Assembly (NCBI GenBank): GCA_002366635.1
Contig: DFBN01000108.1
Location: 1-7,375 of the forward strand
Length of the DNA stretch: 7,375 bases
Direction: 5' to 3'
Source of the DNA: Caldifarciminota bacterium UBA3079
Lineage (GTDB): Bacteria; Hydrothermota; Tepidihabitantia; Tepidihabitantales; Tepidihabitantaceae
The notes beneath the pieces are model-generated. The model searched no databases. It was given only the letters and a program-made list of their open reading frames with translations, and was not told the origin of the DNA. Numbering within the stretch: position 1 is the stretch's first letter; each line of letters starts with the position of its first letter. Below, piece by piece: positions 5,649-7,375 of this stretch. Made by a program: the position numbers and the translations under genes.

Positions 5649-7375
5649 GCCTTTCCGCCAACATACTGAAGCTGGTAGAGCCGGGAATAAAGCCCGTTTT
5701 TCCTCAATAGTTCCTCATGGTTCCCTTGCTCGGCGATGTTTCCTTTGTGCACCACAATAATGCGGTCGGCCATCTGAACCGTTGCCAGCCTGTGGGCAAC
5801 GATAATTGCGGTTCTTCCTTTCAAGAGTTCGGCCAGGCCTTCCTGAATCAACTGTTCGGTATGCGGGTCAACCGAAGAAGTCGCTTCGTCCAAGAGGAGG
5901 ATTTCAGGGTCGAATACCAGAGCCCGGGCAAATGCTATAAGCTGTCTTTCGCCTAAAGAGAAGTTCACCCCATGCCCAATCAAGTTCGTATCATAACCAT
6001 GTGGGAACCTGAGTACCGCTTCGTGAATCCTGGCCCGCTTCGCTGCCATGATTACCCTTTCACGCGGCACGGTCGAATCCATCATCCTCAGATTATCGAG
6101 GACCGTGCCCGGAAACATGATGACCTCCTGGGGCACAAAACCGATAGTTGCACGTAACTGGTGATGGTTCATCCTGGCCAGTTCCTTTTCGTCGAAAAGA
6201 ATCCGGCCTTTCTGTGCAGTATAGAACTTGAGCAAGAGATTCACAATCGAACTTTTACCACCGCCGGTTTCACCGACTAATGCCACTTTCTCACCCCGGT
6301 GAACCGCAAGGTCAATATCCTTGAGCACGAAATTCTCACCGTCGTAAGCAAACCCGACCCGCTCAAAGGTAATTCCCTGTCTGAGGCTCAACTGACCTTT
6401 GACAAGTTCGCCTTCGGGTTCAGGTTTCTGGTCGAACATGCCGAATATCCGCTCGGCCGAAGCAAAGGCTCGCTGGATGACATTTATCTGGTCTGAAATC
6501 ATCCGCAGCGGCCCGAAAAGCCTTGTGAGATAAGCGGTGAACATGAAAAGGGTTCCGATTGTCAAGGCACCTTGCAAAGCCCACACACCCCCGAATCCGA
6601 GAATCAAACCCAGCCCAAGGACTTCGCCGAAATCCACCAGAAACCACACCATGTACCATAAGAGCGTCGCCTTCATTTCCTGCTGATACTTGAGCCGGTT
6701 CAGGTGATTCATCCTTTCTGCAAACCTCGGCTGCTGGCAGAAAACCTGAATGACCGGCAATGCTTTGAGCGTTTCACTTACCAGACTGTTGATATCGGCG
6801 ACTGTCCGCCGCACCTTGAGGTATACCGGCCTCACCTTACGCTGGAATATCCAGAACGCAATGATGAAAGGTGGCAGCAGAATCACAATAAGCAGATAAA
6901 GCCGCCAACTGGTGAATGCCATCACCAAGCTCATCCCGACAAGCATCAAAACACTTTCCAAAAGCACAACCGAAGTGCGGGTGAAAAGCATTTTCAAGGC
7001 TTCGGTATCACTCTCGACCCGGGAAATCAGCTTCCCGACCGGGTGTTTATCAAAGAACGAAACCGGCAAATCCAGCAAATGACAAAAGAGCGACTGTTTT
7101 ATATCGGCCGTTCCCCGCTCACCAACCCGGGCGAGCCACACCATCTGGAAATATGAAGCGACAAGCACCACAGCTTGAGTCGTAAGGTAAATGAGCGAAG
7201 TAACAACCAGACCACCAGGGTCTTTGTTCCCGATATTGACATCTATTGCCCGCTTGATAAGCACCGGGCCAACTAACCCGAGCCCGCTCGAAACCAGGAC
7301 CAGAGAACCGGCAGCAATGGCCCGACCCAGATAAGGCCGAAAGAAAGGCCACAGCCGTTTGATGTATACCGAGGC
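5645..7375 (-). CDS. Heterodimeric ABC exporter, subunit with degenerate signature motif (5' end outside window)
   Basis: This is a type IV (MsbA/TM287-288-like) ABC half-transporter with a membrane domain followed by an ATPase domain. Residues are counted from the first codon visible at 7375. The frame is open to the window edge and shows the first membrane segment (IKRLWPFFRPY, then a hydrophobic run), so the GTG at 7262-7264 is internal and the true start lies off the window. Of the protein, 576 residues are visible. The coupling-helix region FFDKHPVGKLISRV is at about 107-120. ATPase motifs are A-loop Tyr (FAYDGE) near 344, Walker A GETGGGKS 368-375, Q-loop VPQE near 414-417, Walker B LLLDE with catalytic Glu near 497, and switch His near 528. 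The signature motif is FSLGE (472-476) rather than LSGGQ, so this subunit spoils the site completed by its partner's Walker motifs. Its stop overlaps the start of the next gene by four bases (ATGA), indicating an operon and an obligate pair. The substrate cannot be told; drugs, lipids or peptides are all possible for this family. Confidence 0.93.
   Translation of the reverse strand, partial: ASVYIKRLWPFFRPYLGRAIAAGSLVLVSSGLGLVGPVLIKRAIDVNIGNKDPGGLVVTSLIYLTTQAVVLVASYFQMVWLARVGERGTADIKQSLFCHLLDLPVSFFDKHPVGKLISRVESDTEALKMLFTRTSVVLLESVLMLVGMSLVMAFTSWRLYLLIVILLPPFIIAFWIFQRKVRPVYLKVRRTVADINSLVSETLKALPVIQVFCQQPRFAERMNHLNRLKYQQEMKATLLWYMVWFLVDFGEVLGLGLILGFGGVWALQGALTIGTLFMFTAYLTRLFGPLRMISDQINVIQRAFASAERIFGMFDQKPEPEGELVKGQLSLRQGITFERVGFAYDGENFVLKDIDLAVHRGEKVALVGETGGGKSSIVNLLLKFYTAQKGRILFDEKELARMNHHQLRATIGFVPQEVIMFPGTVLDNLRMMDSTVPRERVIMAAKRARIHEAVLRFPHGYDTNLIGHGVNFSLGERQLIAFARALVFDPEILLLDEATSSVDPHTEQLIQEGLAELLKGRTAIIVAHRLATVQMADRIIVVHKGNIAEQGNHEELLRKNGLYSRLYQLQYVGGKA

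Noticed and set aside
6704..7156. Plus-strand open frame (150 codons) opposite the first exporter subunit
   Set aside because: It is antisense to a conserved membrane domain, and the translation is rich in His, Pro and Gln with no recognisable motif.

Overview
All well-supported genes in this window lie on the minus strand, so it reads right to left. No RNA genes, CRISPR array, insertion sequence or phage genes were seen. The organism is probably a bacterium of the FCB superphylum or a nearby candidate phylum (WOR-3/Stahlbacteria-like or Cloacimonadota-like lineages come to mind). The reason is the 598-residue secreted protein: an Omp28-type thioredoxin-like domain, extracellular beta-sandwich domains and a FlgD-Ig/type IX-like C-terminal sorting domain are typical of those groups. 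This placement is an inference from domain style, not from a marker gene.

Right part (7375 to 3891): two ABC half-transporters overlap by four bases (ATGA) and form a heterodimeric exporter. Their ATP-site motifs are complementary. One subunit has a normal LSGGQ signature but Asp in place of the catalytic Glu. The other has a normal catalytic Glu but an altered FSLGE signature. This is the one-canonical, one-degenerate-site arrangement known from TM287/288 and BmrC/BmrD. The first subunit runs off the right edge: its frame stays open to base 7375 and adds 37 residues covering the first membrane helix.

Middle part (3826 to 2053): 64 bases after the exporter come two overlapping genes. The first resembles the BtrH N-terminal (C39-like, papain-fold) family. 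The second resembles HhH-GPD DNA glycosylases but lacks the lyase lysine and the iron-sulfur cysteines. They overlap by 14 bases and are probably translated from one message, either with the exporter or from a possible internal promoter in the 64-base gap. The joint function is unknown; an exporter, a cysteine-enzyme-like protein and a glycosylase-fold protein make an unusual group.

Left part (1986 to 1): a strong sigma-70-like promoter (TTGACA, 17-base spacer, TAAAAT) and an AGGAGG ribosome site precede the secreted multidomain protein, which therefore looks like its own transcription unit. The last 122 bases hold a near-perfect inverted repeat at the very edge and a short open frame with a hydrophobic stretch that may be the start of another gene. 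Short samples suggest that the two middle genes are more AT-rich than their neighbours.
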